64,000 bases of DNA, from positions 1 through 64,000 of the forward strand of contig CAZIOS010000009.1 in NCBI GenBank assembly GCA_964540905.1, read 5' to 3'. Positions 22,867 to 31,101 of this stretch are shown in pieces. This DNA is from VAYN01 sp964540905 (GTDB lineage: Bacteria; Actinomycetota; Thermoleophilia; Solirubrobacterales; 70-9). Under the pieces are notes generated by a model. The model was not told the origin of the DNA and did not search any database. It saw only the letters and a program-made list of their open reading frames with translations. Both the position numbers and the translations under genes were made by a program. The stretch's first letter is position 1. Each line of letters starts with the position of its first letter.

Positions 22867-24066
22867 ATGCCCAACGCATACGTGATCGACGCCGTGCGCA
22901 CCCCGATCGGGGCCTACCGCGGCGCCCTCGCCGGCGTCCGCCCCGACGACCTCGCCGCCCACACGATCGCCGCCACGGTGCAGCGCAGCGGCGTCGACCC
23001 GGAGCGGATCGCCGACGTCTACCTCGGCGCCGCCAACCAGTCCGGTGAGGACAACCGCGACGTCGCCCGGATGGCGGCGCTGCTCGCCGGCCTCCCCCAC
23101 AGCGTCCCCGGCGCCACCGTCAACCGCCTCTGCGCCTCCGGCCTGGAGGCGATCAACGCCGCCGCCCGGGCGGTGAAGCTGGGCGAGGGCGACTTCTACC
23201 TGGCCGGCGGGGTCGAGTCGATGAGCCGGGCGCCATGGGTGGTCGAGAAGCCCGAGCGGGCGCTGCCGCGGGGCGAGCGGACGATGCACGACACGACCCT
23301 CGGCTGGCGGATGATCAACCCGCGGATGGCCGGGCTCGGCGTCTCGACCGAGTCGATGGGCGAGACGGCGGAGAACGTCGCCGAGCGCTACGGCGTCAGC
23401 CGCGAGGACCAGGACGCCTACGCCCTGCGCAGCCACCAGCGCGCCGTCACCGCGGGGGCCGCCGGCAGGCTGGCCGAGGAGATCGCTCCGATCGAGGCGC
23501 CGCGGGGGCGCGAGACGGCCCTGGTCGAGGCCGACGAGGGGCCGCGGCTCGACGCCTCGGCGGAGGGCCTCGCCAAGCTGCGGCCGGTCTTCCGCGCGGG
23601 CGGCAGCGTCACCGCCGGCAACGCCTCGACCCTCAACGACGGCGCCGGCTGCCTGCTGATCGCCTCCGAGCGCGGCGCCGAGGAGCTCGGTGCCGCGCCG
23701 CTGGCCCGGGTCGTCGCCACCGGCGTCGCCGGCGTCGACCCCGCCTACATGGGCGTCGGCCCGGTCGCCGCGGTGCCGAAGGCGCTCGCCGCCGCCGGCC
23801 TCTCTCTGGAGCAGATCGACCTGATCGAGCTGAACGAGGCCTTCGCCTCGCAGGTCCTCGCCAGCGCCCGCGAGCTCGGCATCGAGGAGGAGCGGCTCAA
23901 CGTCAACGGCGGCGCAATCGCCCTCGGCCACCCGCTCGGCTGCTCCGGTGCCCGCCTCGCCAACACCCTCGTCCGCGAGCTGCGCCGCCGCAACGGCAAA
24001 TACGGCCTCGTCACCCTCTGCGTCGGCGTCGGCCAGGGCCTGGCGACGGTCTTCGAAGCCGTCTAG
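22867..24066 (+). CDS. Thiolase (acetyl-CoA acetyltransferase / 3-oxoadipyl-CoA thiolase family)
   Basis: The 399-aa protein has the thiolase catalytic residues: Cys89 (NRLCASG), His355 (GHPLGCSG) and Cys385 (LCVGVGQG). Its MPNAYVIDAVRTPIGAYRGA start, the ANQSGEDNRDVARM segment and the TTLGWRMINPRM segment are especially like PaaJ/PcaF 3-oxoadipyl-CoA thiolases, but acetoacetyl-CoA thiolase activity is equally possible. Nearby acyl-CoA dehydrogenase, crotonase, 3-hydroxyacyl-CoA dehydrogenase and CoA-transferase genes (26.2-30.8 kb) suggest a joint degradative pathway. The ATG follows TACGGT by 8 nt (leaderless). Confidence 0.93.
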   Translation: MPNAYVIDAVRTPIGAYRGALAGVRPDDLAAHTIAATVQRSGVDPERIADVYLGAANQSGEDNRDVARMAALLAGLPHSVPGATVNRLCASGLEAINAAARAVKLGEGDFYLAGGVESMSRAPWVVEKPERALPRGERTMHDTTLGWRMINPRMAGLGVSTESMGETAENVAERYGVSREDQDAYALRSHQRAVTAGAAGRLAEEIAPIEAPRGRETALVEADEGPRLDASAEGLAKLRPVFRAGGSVTAGNASTLNDGAGCLLIASERGAEELGAAPLARVVATGVAGVDPAYMGVGPVAAVPKALAAAGLSLEQIDLIELNEAFASQVLASARELGIEEERLNVNGGAIALGHPLGCSGARLANTLVRELRRRNGKYGLVTLCVGVGQGLATVFEAV

Positions 24067-24071
24067 CCCCC

Positions 24072-24083
24072 CTGAACGTTCAG
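24072..24083. promoter_or_regulatory. Palindrome upstream of the protease gene
   Basis: CTGAACGTTCAG is a perfect 12-bp palindrome, 5 bp after the thiolase stop and 9 bp before the TAGCCT hexamer (24093-24098) of the protease gene. Its place, close to the expected -35 region, suggests an operator. It lacks the N4 spacer of a LexA box. Confidence 0.35.
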
Positions 24084-24106
24084 CCAAACCACTAGCCTCC
24101 AGGGCG

Positions 24107-25324
24107 ATGGGACGACGGGGAGGCTCTCGAAACCGGTGCTCGGCGCTAGCGGCGATCCTCTGCGGGATCGCGGTCCTGGCGCTTGCCCCCACCACCGCGG
24201 CGGCCGACGGCGGGGCGCAGGCATCGATCATCGGCGGCGAAGGGGCCTCGATCGACGCCTTCCCGTCGCTTGCCTTCATCTACGCGCAGCGCAGCGCCAG
24301 CGAAAGCTTCGCCTGCACCGGAACCGTGATCGCCCCGCGGGTGATCCTGACCGCGGCGCACTGCGTCGAGGATCTCGACGCCGGCGGCCTGACGCCCACG
24401 GCGGAGTACGCGGTGGTGACCGGGACCGCGAATCCGCACCAGGCCACCGCCGCCAACGTCTTCCGGGTCTCGAGCAGCTACGTCTTCCCGGAATTCGACC
24501 CCGGCCTCCTGCGCGGCGACGCCGGCATCCTCGTCCTCCGGACCCCCAGCCCGGCGGCGCCGATCTCGCTTCCGAGCGCCGCCGACGCGGCGCTCTACGA
24601 AGGCGGGGCGCCGGTGCTGCTGGCCGGTTGGGGGCTGACCCGCCCGGGCGCCTCGGCGCCGCCGCGCGTACTGCAGACGACCTCCGCCGTGGTGCAGCCG
24701 CCAGCGTCCTGCAAGCGGAAGACCCGGCCGTACTTCTCCTCCTACTCGACGGCCTTCGAGATGTGCACGGCGAATCCACCCGCCTACGCGACCGGGGGCT
24801 GCTTCGGCGACAGCGGCGGACCGGTGATCGCCCACCGCGCCGACGGCACGCCGGTGGAGATCGGCACCGTCAGCACCGGCGGGCCGAACTGCAGCACGAA
24901 GGTCCCCGACATCTACACCCGCACCGACCGTCTCGCCGCCTGGGCCTCCGCATGGATCGCCACGATCGAAGCCGGCGCGCCGCCTCCCGACCTGAGCAGG
25001 GCGAAACAGGAACTTCCACCGATGTCCAGGGAAACCGCCAGGGGCTTCGTCTCGGAGACGTTGGCGGCTGCGCTGGGCGCCCGATTCACGCGCACCCGCA
25101 GTATCAAAGGCCACTGTGGGAACGTCACCCCGGCGAGCGTCAAATGCACCCTCGCCTGGTCGGCGGGCCCAAACCTCTACGGGGCCAGCATCACCGTCTA
25201 CTACGCGGCCCAGCGCGGCGCCGCGGTCTGGGCCAGCCGCTACCGGGTCAGCTGGGTCAACCGCCGCTGCCGGCTCGCCGCCGGGAACAGGGGCTCCTGC
25301 GCCGTCCACACCCGGCGCGGCTAG
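24107..25324 (+). CDS. Secreted trypsin-like serine protease (S1 family) with C-terminal extension
   Basis: The 405-aa preprotein has an Arg-rich signal peptide (to about residue 34, PTTAAADG), a short pro-segment and then IIGGEGA, where trypsin-like activation cleavage would fall. The triad is His85 (LTAAHC), Asp138 (GDAGIL) and Ser236 (GDSGGP). The protease domain ends near residue 285 (LAAWASAWIATIEA); about 115 further residues, with paired cysteines (KGHCGNV...VKCTLAW and RRCRLAA...GSCAVH), form a separate domain of unknown function. The ATG lies 8 nt after TAGCCT. It is probably secreted by Sec and unrelated to the flanking acyl-CoA genes. Confidence 0.9.
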   Translation: MGRRGGSRNRCSALAAILCGIAVLALAPTTAAADGGAQASIIGGEGASIDAFPSLAFIYAQRSASESFACTGTVIAPRVILTAAHCVEDLDAGGLTPTAEYAVVTGTANPHQATAANVFRVSSSYVFPEFDPGLLRGDAGILVLRTPSPAAPISLPSAADAALYEGGAPVLLAGWGLTRPGASAPPRVLQTTSAVVQPPASCKRKTRPYFSSYSTAFEMCTANPPAYATGGCFGDSGGPVIAHRADGTPVEIGTVSTGGPNCSTKVPDIYTRTDRLAAWASAWIATIEAGAPPPDLSRAKQELPPMSRETARGFVSETLAAALGARFTRTRSIKGHCGNVTPASVKCTLAWSAGPNLYGASITVYYAAQRGAAVWASRYRVSWVNRRCRLAAGNRGSCAVHTRRG

Positions 25325-25369
25325 CCGAAGCACTCGCGCGGATCGGTGTCTCAGGTAGCCTCGCCGACG

Positions 25370-26170
25370 GTGACCTCGGGCTTCACAGAGCTGGCCAGCG
25401 TCGACGGCAAGGTGACGCCGACGGCGGCCGCGGTGGTGCCGATGAAGGACGACGGCCTCTACCGGGGCGACGGCGCCTTCGAGGTGATCCGCCTCTACCG
25501 GGGGCGCCCGTTCGCGCTCGGCGACCACCTCGACCGGCTCGGCCGCTCGGCGGCGGCGATCGAGCTCGAGTTCGACCGCGCCGCGCTGGAGGCCGAGATC
25601 GGGGCGCTGCTGGCGCAGGCCGGCCCGCTCGACGGCCAGCTGCGGCTGATCGTCACCCGCGGCGGCCGCCGCATCGCCGCCACCGAGCCGATCCCGGCCC
25701 ACGGCGCGACGCTGAGCCTGGCCACCGTCACCTACAGCCCGACGGTGATCCTCAATGGGGTCAAGTCGCTCTCCTACGCCGCCAACATGGAGGCGACCCG
25801 CTTGGCGAAGGCGCGCGGCGCCGACGAGGCGGTGCTGGTACGGCCGGAGGGCACGGTGCTGGAGCCGCCGACCTCGGCGATCTTCTGGGTCGCCGCGGGC
25901 GGCCAGCTGCGCACCCCCGCGCTCAGCGACGGCGTGCTGGAGTCGATCACCCGCGACCGCCTGGTCAAGGCGCTCGAGGTCGAGGAGGGGACCTGGCAGG
26001 TCGACGACCTGCGCGCCACCGGCGAGGCCTTCCTCGCCTCGACCACGCGCGAGGTGCAGGCGGTCGCGGCGATCGACGGCGCGCCGCTTCCGGCCGCGCC
26101 GGGCCCCCGCACCGAAGAGGCCCAGCGGGCCTTCGCCGAGACCTTGGGACGAGAGCTGCGAGAGCTCTGA
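25370..26170 (+). CDS. Class IV PLP-dependent aminotransferase / aminodeoxychorismate lyase-like
   Basis: The 266-aa protein has the class IV fold: DDGLYRGDGAFEVIRLYRG, PLP lysine Lys132 in NGVKSLSYAANMEA, and the cofactor glutamate Glu165 in VLEPPTSAIFWV. Branched-chain aminotransferase, D-amino acid aminotransferase and 4-amino-4-deoxychorismate lyase share this pattern; the short length fits the lyase group best. GTG 25370 is chosen over GTG 25346 because a TAGCCT hexamer (25356-25361) lies 8 nt upstream of it and would fall inside the longer reading. Confidence 0.85.
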   Translation: MTSGFTELASVDGKVTPTAAAVVPMKDDGLYRGDGAFEVIRLYRGRPFALGDHLDRLGRSAAAIELEFDRAALEAEIGALLAQAGPLDGQLRLIVTRGGRRIAATEPIPAHGATLSLATVTYSPTVILNGVKSLSYAANMEATRLAKARGADEAVLVRPEGTVLEPPTSAIFWVAAGGQLRTPALSDGVLESITRDRLVKALEVEEGTWQVDDLRATGEAFLASTTREVQAVAAIDGAPLPAAPGPRTEEAQRAFAETLGRELREL

Positions 26171-26192
26171 ACACGACGAAGGGACAGGATAG

Positions 26193-27353
26193 ATGGACTT
26201 CCAGTTGAGCGACGAGCAGAGGCTGATCTCCGAAACGGCGCGCGAATTCGCCGACCGGGAGATCGCGCCGCGGGTCAAGGAGAACGACCGCGCCGGGCGC
26301 TTCGACCGCGAGTTGGCGAGCAAGCTCGGCGAGGTCGGTTACCTCGGCGCCCCGGTCGCCGAGGCCTACGGCGGCCGCGGCCTCGACTACGTCGGCTACG
26401 GCCTGATCGTCGAGCAGGTCGGCCGCGCCGACTCCTCGGCTCGCACCGTGGTCTCGGTCCAGACCTCGCTGGTCGCCGGCTCGATCGAGCGCTGGGGCAC
26501 GGAGGAGCAGAAGCAGAAGTGGCTGCCGCGGCTCTGCTCGGGCGAGGCGCTCGGCTGCTTCGGCCTGACCGAGCCCGACACCGGCTCCGACGCCGCCAAC
26601 CTGCGCACCCGCGCGACCAGGACCGACTCCGGCTGGTCGATCAGCGGCCAGAAGATGTGGATCAGCCTCGCCAACTTCTCGGAGGTGGCGCTGATCTTCG
26701 CCCAGACCGACCCGGCGAAGAAGCACAAGGGCCTCGCCTGCTTCCTGGTCCCGACCGCGAGCGAGGGCTTCACCACCCAGGAGATCCACGGCAAGCTCGG
26801 GCTGCGCTCCTCCGACACCGGCGAGATCTCGCTCGACTCGGTCGAGGTCGGCGAGGACGCGATGCTGGGGGAGATCGGCGACGGCTTCAAGGTCGCGATG
26901 AGCGCCCTCGACAACGGCCGCTACAGCGTCGCCGCCGGCTGCGTCGGCATCTGCGACGGCTGCGTCGAGGCCTCGGTCGCCTACGCCAAGGAGCGCAAAC
27001 AGTTCGGCGTGCCGCTCGCCCGCTTCCAGCTGGTGCAGGAGATGATCGCCGACATGATCCTCAAGCGCGACGCCAGCCGGATGCTGGTCTACCGCGCCGG
27101 CGTCCTCAAGGACGAAAAGAAACCGAACACGATGGAGACCTCGGTGGCGAAGCTCTACGCGACCGAGTCGGCGGTCGAGTGCGCCAACCTGGCGATCCAG
27201 GTCCACGGCGGCTCCGGCTACGTCGATGACTACCCGGTCGAGCGCTACCTGCGCGACGCCCGCGTCACCACCCTCTACGAGGGCACCTCGCAGATCCAGA
27301 AGCTGATCATCGGCCGCGCCGCGACGGGGATCAACGCGATGACCCCCCTATGA
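26193..27353 (+). CDS. Acyl-CoA dehydrogenase
   Basis: The 386-aa flavoprotein has FGLTEPDTGSDAANLRT (FAD/substrate loop), the WISLANF segment, and the catalytic base Glu363 in YEGTSQIQKL, the position used by short-chain enzymes (butyryl-CoA dehydrogenase type). It introduces the trans-2 double bond into acyl-CoA and passes electrons to ETF. GGACAGGATAG before the ATG contains a ribosome site. It is first of a run with crotonase, 3-hydroxyacyl-CoA dehydrogenase and CoA-transferase. The catalytic position and context suggest short-chain substrates. Confidence 0.94.
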   Translation: MDFQLSDEQRLISETAREFADREIAPRVKENDRAGRFDRELASKLGEVGYLGAPVAEAYGGRGLDYVGYGLIVEQVGRADSSARTVVSVQTSLVAGSIERWGTEEQKQKWLPRLCSGEALGCFGLTEPDTGSDAANLRTRATRTDSGWSISGQKMWISLANFSEVALIFAQTDPAKKHKGLACFLVPTASEGFTTQEIHGKLGLRSSDTGEISLDSVEVGEDAMLGEIGDGFKVAMSALDNGRYSVAAGCVGICDGCVEASVAYAKERKQFGVPLARFQLVQEMIADMILKRDASRMLVYRAGVLKDEKKPNTMETSVAKLYATESAVECANLAIQVHGGSGYVDDYPVERYLRDARVTTLYEGTSQIQKLIIGRAATGINAMTPL

Positions 27354-27361
27354 GCCGAGCG

Positions 27362-27398
27362 AATGAACGTCACGATCTGATTCTTCGTGAAATGAACG
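27362..27398. promoter_or_regulatory. Repeat structure between acyl-CoA dehydrogenase and crotonase genes
   Basis: An inverted repeat TCACGA-N9-TCGTGA (27370-27390) is flanked directly by two copies of AATGAACG (27362-27369 and 27391-27398). It fills most of the 71-bp AT-richer gap in an otherwise tightly packed operon, just upstream of the GGGGGG ribosome site of the crotonase gene. A regulator site or an internal promoter region is possible. Confidence 0.4.
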
Positions 27399-27424
27399 AG
27401 GCGAATGCTTGATCGGGGGGCGAA

Positions 27425-28195
27425 ATGAGTGAGCTGGTCGAGACCTCCGTCGACGGCCACGTCGCCCTGCTGCGCCTGAACCGGCCGGAGGCGCGCAACG
27501 CGCTCTCGCCGGAGCTGATGGAGCGGCTGATCGCCGAGCTCGAGCGGCTCGACGCCGAGCCCGCGGTGCGCTGCCTGGTGATCGCCGGCTCCGAGCAGGT
27601 CTTCGCCGCCGGCGCCGACATCAAGGCGATGGCCGAGCGCACCCTGCCGCAGGCGCTCTACCACCCGTCGGGCAGCTTCTGGCGGCGGCTGGCCGGGGTG
27701 AAGACGCCGCTGATCGCCGCGGTCAGCGGCTACGCCCTCGGCGGCGGCTGCGAGCTGGCGCTGGCCTGCGACATGATCGTCGCCGACGCGGGCGCCCAGT
27801 TCGGCCAGCCCGAGATCCGACTCGGGATCATCCCCGGCGGCGGTGGCACCCAGCGCCTGGCGCGGGTGCTGGGCAAGCAGCGAGCGATGGAGCTGGTCCT
27901 CACCGGCCGCCGCTTCGACGCCCGCACCGCGCACCAGTGGGGCCTGGTCAACGTCGTCGCCGGCGAGGGTGGCTGGCTGACCGTGGCGCTGGAGCTGGCC
28001 CGCGAGGTCGCCGCGCGCCCGCCGATCGCCGCCCGGCTCGCCAAGCAGGCGGTGCTCGCCGCCGAGGAGACCGCGCTCGCCGCCGGCCTCGAGGCGGAGC
28101 GGCGGATGTTCGAGCTGGCGATGGCGACCGAGGACCGGGTCGAGGGCATGCGCGCCTTCCTCGACAAGCGCGAGCCGGACTTCAAGGGCCGGTGA
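27425..28195 (+). CDS. Enoyl-CoA hydratase (crotonase family)
   Basis: The 256-aa protein has NRPEARNALS, the oxyanion AGADIKAMAE, GYALGGGCELALACD and QPEIRLGIIPGGGGTQRL. Both hydratase glutamates are present (Glu110 and Glu130, 20 residues apart as in rat mitochondrial hydratase), so hydration of trans-2-enoyl-CoA is predicted. Its TGA overlaps the GTG of the next gene. Confidence 0.94.
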   Translation: MSELVETSVDGHVALLRLNRPEARNALSPELMERLIAELERLDAEPAVRCLVIAGSEQVFAAGADIKAMAERTLPQALYHPSGSFWRRLAGVKTPLIAAVSGYALGGGCELALACDMIVADAGAQFGQPEIRLGIIPGGGGTQRLARVLGKQRAMELVLTGRRFDARTAHQWGLVNVVAGEGGWLTVALELAREVAARPPIAARLAKQAVLAAEETALAAGLEAERRMFELAMATEDRVEGMRAFLDKREPDFKGR

Positions 28196-29475
28196 CGGTC
28201 GCGCGCATCGGCGTGCTTGGCGCCGGCACGATGGGCGCCGGCATCGCCCAGGTGGCGGCGCTGGGCGGCTACGAGACGCGGCTCTACGACGCCTTCCCCG
28301 CCGCCGCCGAACGGGGCGCGGCCCAGCTCGGCGAGGCCCTGCGCAAGGGCGCCGCCCGCGGCCGCTGGAGCGAGGCCGAGGCCGAGGCGGCGGCCGCCCG
28401 GGTCAGCGCCGTCGCCGAGCTGGAGGAGCTGGCCGGCTGTGAGCTGCTGATCGAGGCTGCGCCCGAGGAGGTCGAGCTGAAGCGGCAGCTGTTCACGGCG
28501 GCGGCCGCGGCCTGCGACTCCGAGACCGTGCTCGCCACCAACACCTCCTCCCTGCGGGTGTCCGATATCGCAGCCGGCGTCCCTGGCCCCGAGCGCGTCG
28601 TCGGTATGCACTTCTTCAATCCGCCGGCGCTGATGAAGCTGGTCGAGGTGGTCGCCGCCGCGGAATCCTCCGAGGCGGCGCTCGCCGCGACCACCGCGGT
28701 CGCCGAGCGGATGGGACGGACCCCGATCCGCGCCCGCGACACGCCCGGCTTCGTCGCCAACCGGCTCGCCCGGCCGTTCAACCTGGAGGCGCTGCGAATG
28801 CTCGCCGACGGCGTCGCCGAGCCGGAAGCGATCGACCGCGCCTACAGGCTCGGCGGCGGCTTCCGCATGGGCCCGTTCGAGCTGATCGACCTGATCGGCC
28901 TCGACGTCAACCTCGCGATCGCCCGCTCCTTCTTCGCCCAAGGCGGCGAGCCCGAGCGCTGGCGCCCGAGTCCGATCCAGGAACGGATGGTCGGGGAAGG
29001 CCGCCTCGGCCGCAAGAGCGGCCGAGGCTTCTACGAGTACGACGAGGCCGGCAAGCCACATTCCACTGCGCCTTATGACCGCATAGCGGGCAAAACGCGC
29101 AGCGGACCGGGGGAGCCGGGGTCTGCCCCGCCGGCCGGGCCGATGCTGGACTCGGCGGAGCTGGCGGCAATCGATCCGGCCGCGGAGGAGATCCTGCTGC
29201 GGCTCTTCTCCCAGATCGCCAACGAGGCGGCCTTCGCGCTCGAGGAGGGCATCGCGTCCCCCGGCGACATGGACACGGCGACCAGGCTGGGGTTGAACTG
29301 GCCACTGGGGTCGCTGGAGCTGGCCGGGCTGATCGGTGCCGAGCGGGCGCTGGCGATCCTGGAGCGGCTGGGGGCCGAGAGCGGCGGCGCCTACGGGCCG
29401 GCGCCGCTGCTGCTGCGGGCGGCCGAGCGCGGCGAGGAGCTCGCCGCCGTCGCACCGCAGGAATCGGGCCGGTGA
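28192..29475 (+). CDS. 3-Hydroxyacyl-CoA dehydrogenase (two C-terminal domains)
   Basis: The 427-aa protein has the NAD-binding GAGTMG (10-15), catalytic His140 in GMHFFNPP, and DTPGFVANRL. It oxidises 3-hydroxyacyl-CoA. Beyond the usual 280 residues a second 3HCDH C-terminal domain follows (LLRLFSQIANEAAFALEEGI onward), as in PaaH/Hbd long forms. The joint between them (29056-29145) is an odd Pro/Gly/Ser-rich insert reading HSTAPYDRIAGKTRSGPGEP. GTG start overlaps the crotonase stop; its stop overlaps the CoA-transferase start. Confidence 0.93.
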   Translation: MTVARIGVLGAGTMGAGIAQVAALGGYETRLYDAFPAAAERGAAQLGEALRKGAARGRWSEAEAEAAAARVSAVAELEELAGCELLIEAAPEEVELKRQLFTAAAAACDSETVLATNTSSLRVSDIAAGVPGPERVVGMHFFNPPALMKLVEVVAAAESSEAALAATTAVAERMGRTPIRARDTPGFVANRLARPFNLEALRMLADGVAEPEAIDRAYRLGGGFRMGPFELIDLIGLDVNLAIARSFFAQGGEPERWRPSPIQERMVGEGRLGRKSGRGFYEYDEAGKPHSTAPYDRIAGKTRSGPGEPGSAPPAGPMLDSAELAAIDPAAEEILLRLFSQIANEAAFALEEGIASPGDMDTATRLGLNWPLGSLELAGLIGAERALAILERLGAESGGAYGPAPLLLRAAERGEELAAVAPQESGR

Positions 29476-30764
29476 GCGCGATCGCCGCCGCGCTCGCGGC
29501 CAAGCGCCGCCCCGCCGAGGAGGTCCTCGCCCACGTCGCCGTCGGCGGCGACGTCATCGTCGGCCTCGGCAACGGCGAGCCGAAGACGGTGATCGACGCG
29601 CTCGAAGCGGGCGCCGGCCGGCTCGAGGAGGTGCGGCTGCACCAGATGCTGCCGCTGCGCAACCGCCCCTACATCGAGGGCGAGGTGAAGGGCCTGCGCC
29701 ACGTTTCCTGGTTCCTCTCCCCCCACGACAAGGCGGCCTTCCACCGCGGCGACTGCGACCTGGTGCCGAACAACTTCAGCGAGGTGCCGGCGCTGATGCG
29801 GCGCACCGTGCGCGAGCCGCTGGTCGTCGCCGCGGTCTCGCCGCCGGACGCCCACGGCTACTTCTCGCTCGGCTGCCACGCCGAGTACGTGGCGGCGATG
29901 GTGGGCGAGATGCCGTTCTTCGTCGAGGTCAACGCGCGGATGCCGCGCACCTTCGGCGAGAACCAGATCCACGTCAGCCAGGTCCTCGGCTGGTGCGAGG
30001 CCGACTACCCGCTGGTCGAGCTGCCGCCGCGCCCGGCCCGCGACGCCGACCGCCGGATCGCCGAGCTGGTCGCCGAGCGGATCCCCGACGGCGCCACGAT
30101 CCAGGCCGGGATCGGCGCCGTGCCGGACCAGGTCCTGCGCCTGCTCGCCGACCACCGCGACCTCGGCGTCCACACCGAGCTGCTCTCCGAGGGCTTCGTC
30201 GACCTGGTCGAGCAGGGAGCGGTGACCGGCACTCGCAAGCGCACCCACCGCAACAAGCTGATCACCACCTCCGCGGTCGGGACCAGGCGCCTCTACGACT
30301 TCGTCGCCGACAACCCGGGGGTCGAGTTCTGGCCGGTCGACGAAACCAACAACCCGACGCTGGTCTCCGCCGAGCCGCACTTCACCGCGATCAACGCGAC
30401 GATCGAGGTCGACTTCCTCGGCCAGTGCGCCTCCGAGAGCCTCGGCAGCGACTACTGGTCCTCCTCCGGTGGCCAGCCCGACTTCGCCCGCGGCGCCGTC
30501 CTCTCCGAGGGCGGCCAGGCGTTCATCGTCCTGCACTCGACCACCGGCGACGGCGAGACCTCGCGGATCGTCCCCCGCCTGCACCCCGGCGCCGCCGTCA
30601 CCACCTTCAAGAACATCGTCGACCGCGTCGTCACCGAGTACGGGGTAGCCGAGCTGCGCGGCAGCTCGATCGCCGACCGAACCCGCCGCCTGATCGACGT
30701 CGCCCACCCCAGGTTCCGCGAGGAGCTGACGCAGGCGGCGCGGGACTGCGGCTATCTGAGCTAG
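29472..30764 (+). CDS. Acetyl-CoA hydrolase/transferase family (4-hydroxybutyrate/butyrate CoA-transferase-like)
   Basis: The 430-aa protein has GIGAVPDQVL, the catalytic glutamate Glu236 in GVHTELLSEGF, and FLGQCASESLG...SSGGQPDFARGA near the C-terminus, all diagnostic of the Cat1/AbfT CoA-transferase group (AbfT's catalytic Glu is at a very similar position). It moves CoA between acyl-CoA and carboxylic acids. Together with the acyl-CoA dehydrogenase, crotonase and 3-hydroxyacyl-CoA dehydrogenase just upstream, it could activate or release a C4-type acid. GTGA overlap with the preceding gene. Confidence 0.92.
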   Translation: MSAIAAALAAKRRPAEEVLAHVAVGGDVIVGLGNGEPKTVIDALEAGAGRLEEVRLHQMLPLRNRPYIEGEVKGLRHVSWFLSPHDKAAFHRGDCDLVPNNFSEVPALMRRTVREPLVVAAVSPPDAHGYFSLGCHAEYVAAMVGEMPFFVEVNARMPRTFGENQIHVSQVLGWCEADYPLVELPPRPARDADRRIAELVAERIPDGATIQAGIGAVPDQVLRLLADHRDLGVHTELLSEGFVDLVEQGAVTGTRKRTHRNKLITTSAVGTRRLYDFVADNPGVEFWPVDETNNPTLVSAEPHFTAINATIEVDFLGQCASESLGSDYWSSSGGQPDFARGAVLSEGGQAFIVLHSTTGDGETSRIVPRLHPGAAVTTFKNIVDRVVTEYGVAELRGSSIADRTRRLIDVAHPRFREELTQAARDCGYLS

Positions 30765-30771
30765 AGGGCGC

Positions 30772-31053
30772 TCAGGGACCGCCGGCGAGGCGGAACATCA
30801 GTTCGTCGGGGTAGCACCAGCTCCAGTCCTCACCCGGCTCGGCCGAGCGGATGATCGGGTGCCCGGTCGCCTGGTGGTGCGCCGTTGCGTGTTTGCCGAC
30901 CGAGTTGTCGCAGCAGCCGATGTGACCGCAGGTCTGGCACATCCGCAGGTGGACCCAGCGCATTCCCGCCGCCAGGCACTCCTCGCAGCCCTCGACCTCC
31001 GCCGGCAGATCGAGGTACTGGACCGCGTCGAGGTGGGTGCACTCCTCAGCCAC
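30772..31053 (-). CDS. UBP-type zinc finger protein
   Basis: The 93-aa protein consists of one ZnF-UBP domain: CTHLD...GCEECLAAGMRWVHLRMC, followed by CGHIGCCDNSVGKHATAHHQ and TGHPII. The Cys/His ligands of this fold are all present. In bacteria such stand-alone domains occur in actinobacteria and proteobacteria without a known partner; binding of a protein C-terminus is inferred from eukaryotic relatives. GTG 31053 follows TATCGT by 7 nt (leaderless). Confidence 0.9.
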   Translation of the reverse strand: MAEECTHLDAVQYLDLPAEVEGCEECLAAGMRWVHLRMCQTCGHIGCCDNSVGKHATAHHQATGHPIIRSAEPGEDWSWCYPDELMFRLAGGP

Positions 31054-31101
31054 GCGCCCGACGATACTGGACGAAAGTACTAAGGGCGAGTTGAGGCGGT
31101 C

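Noticed and set aside
24072..24083. Considered as a LexA box
   Set aside because: GAACGTTC lacks the four-base spacer between GAAC and GTTC that LexA needs.
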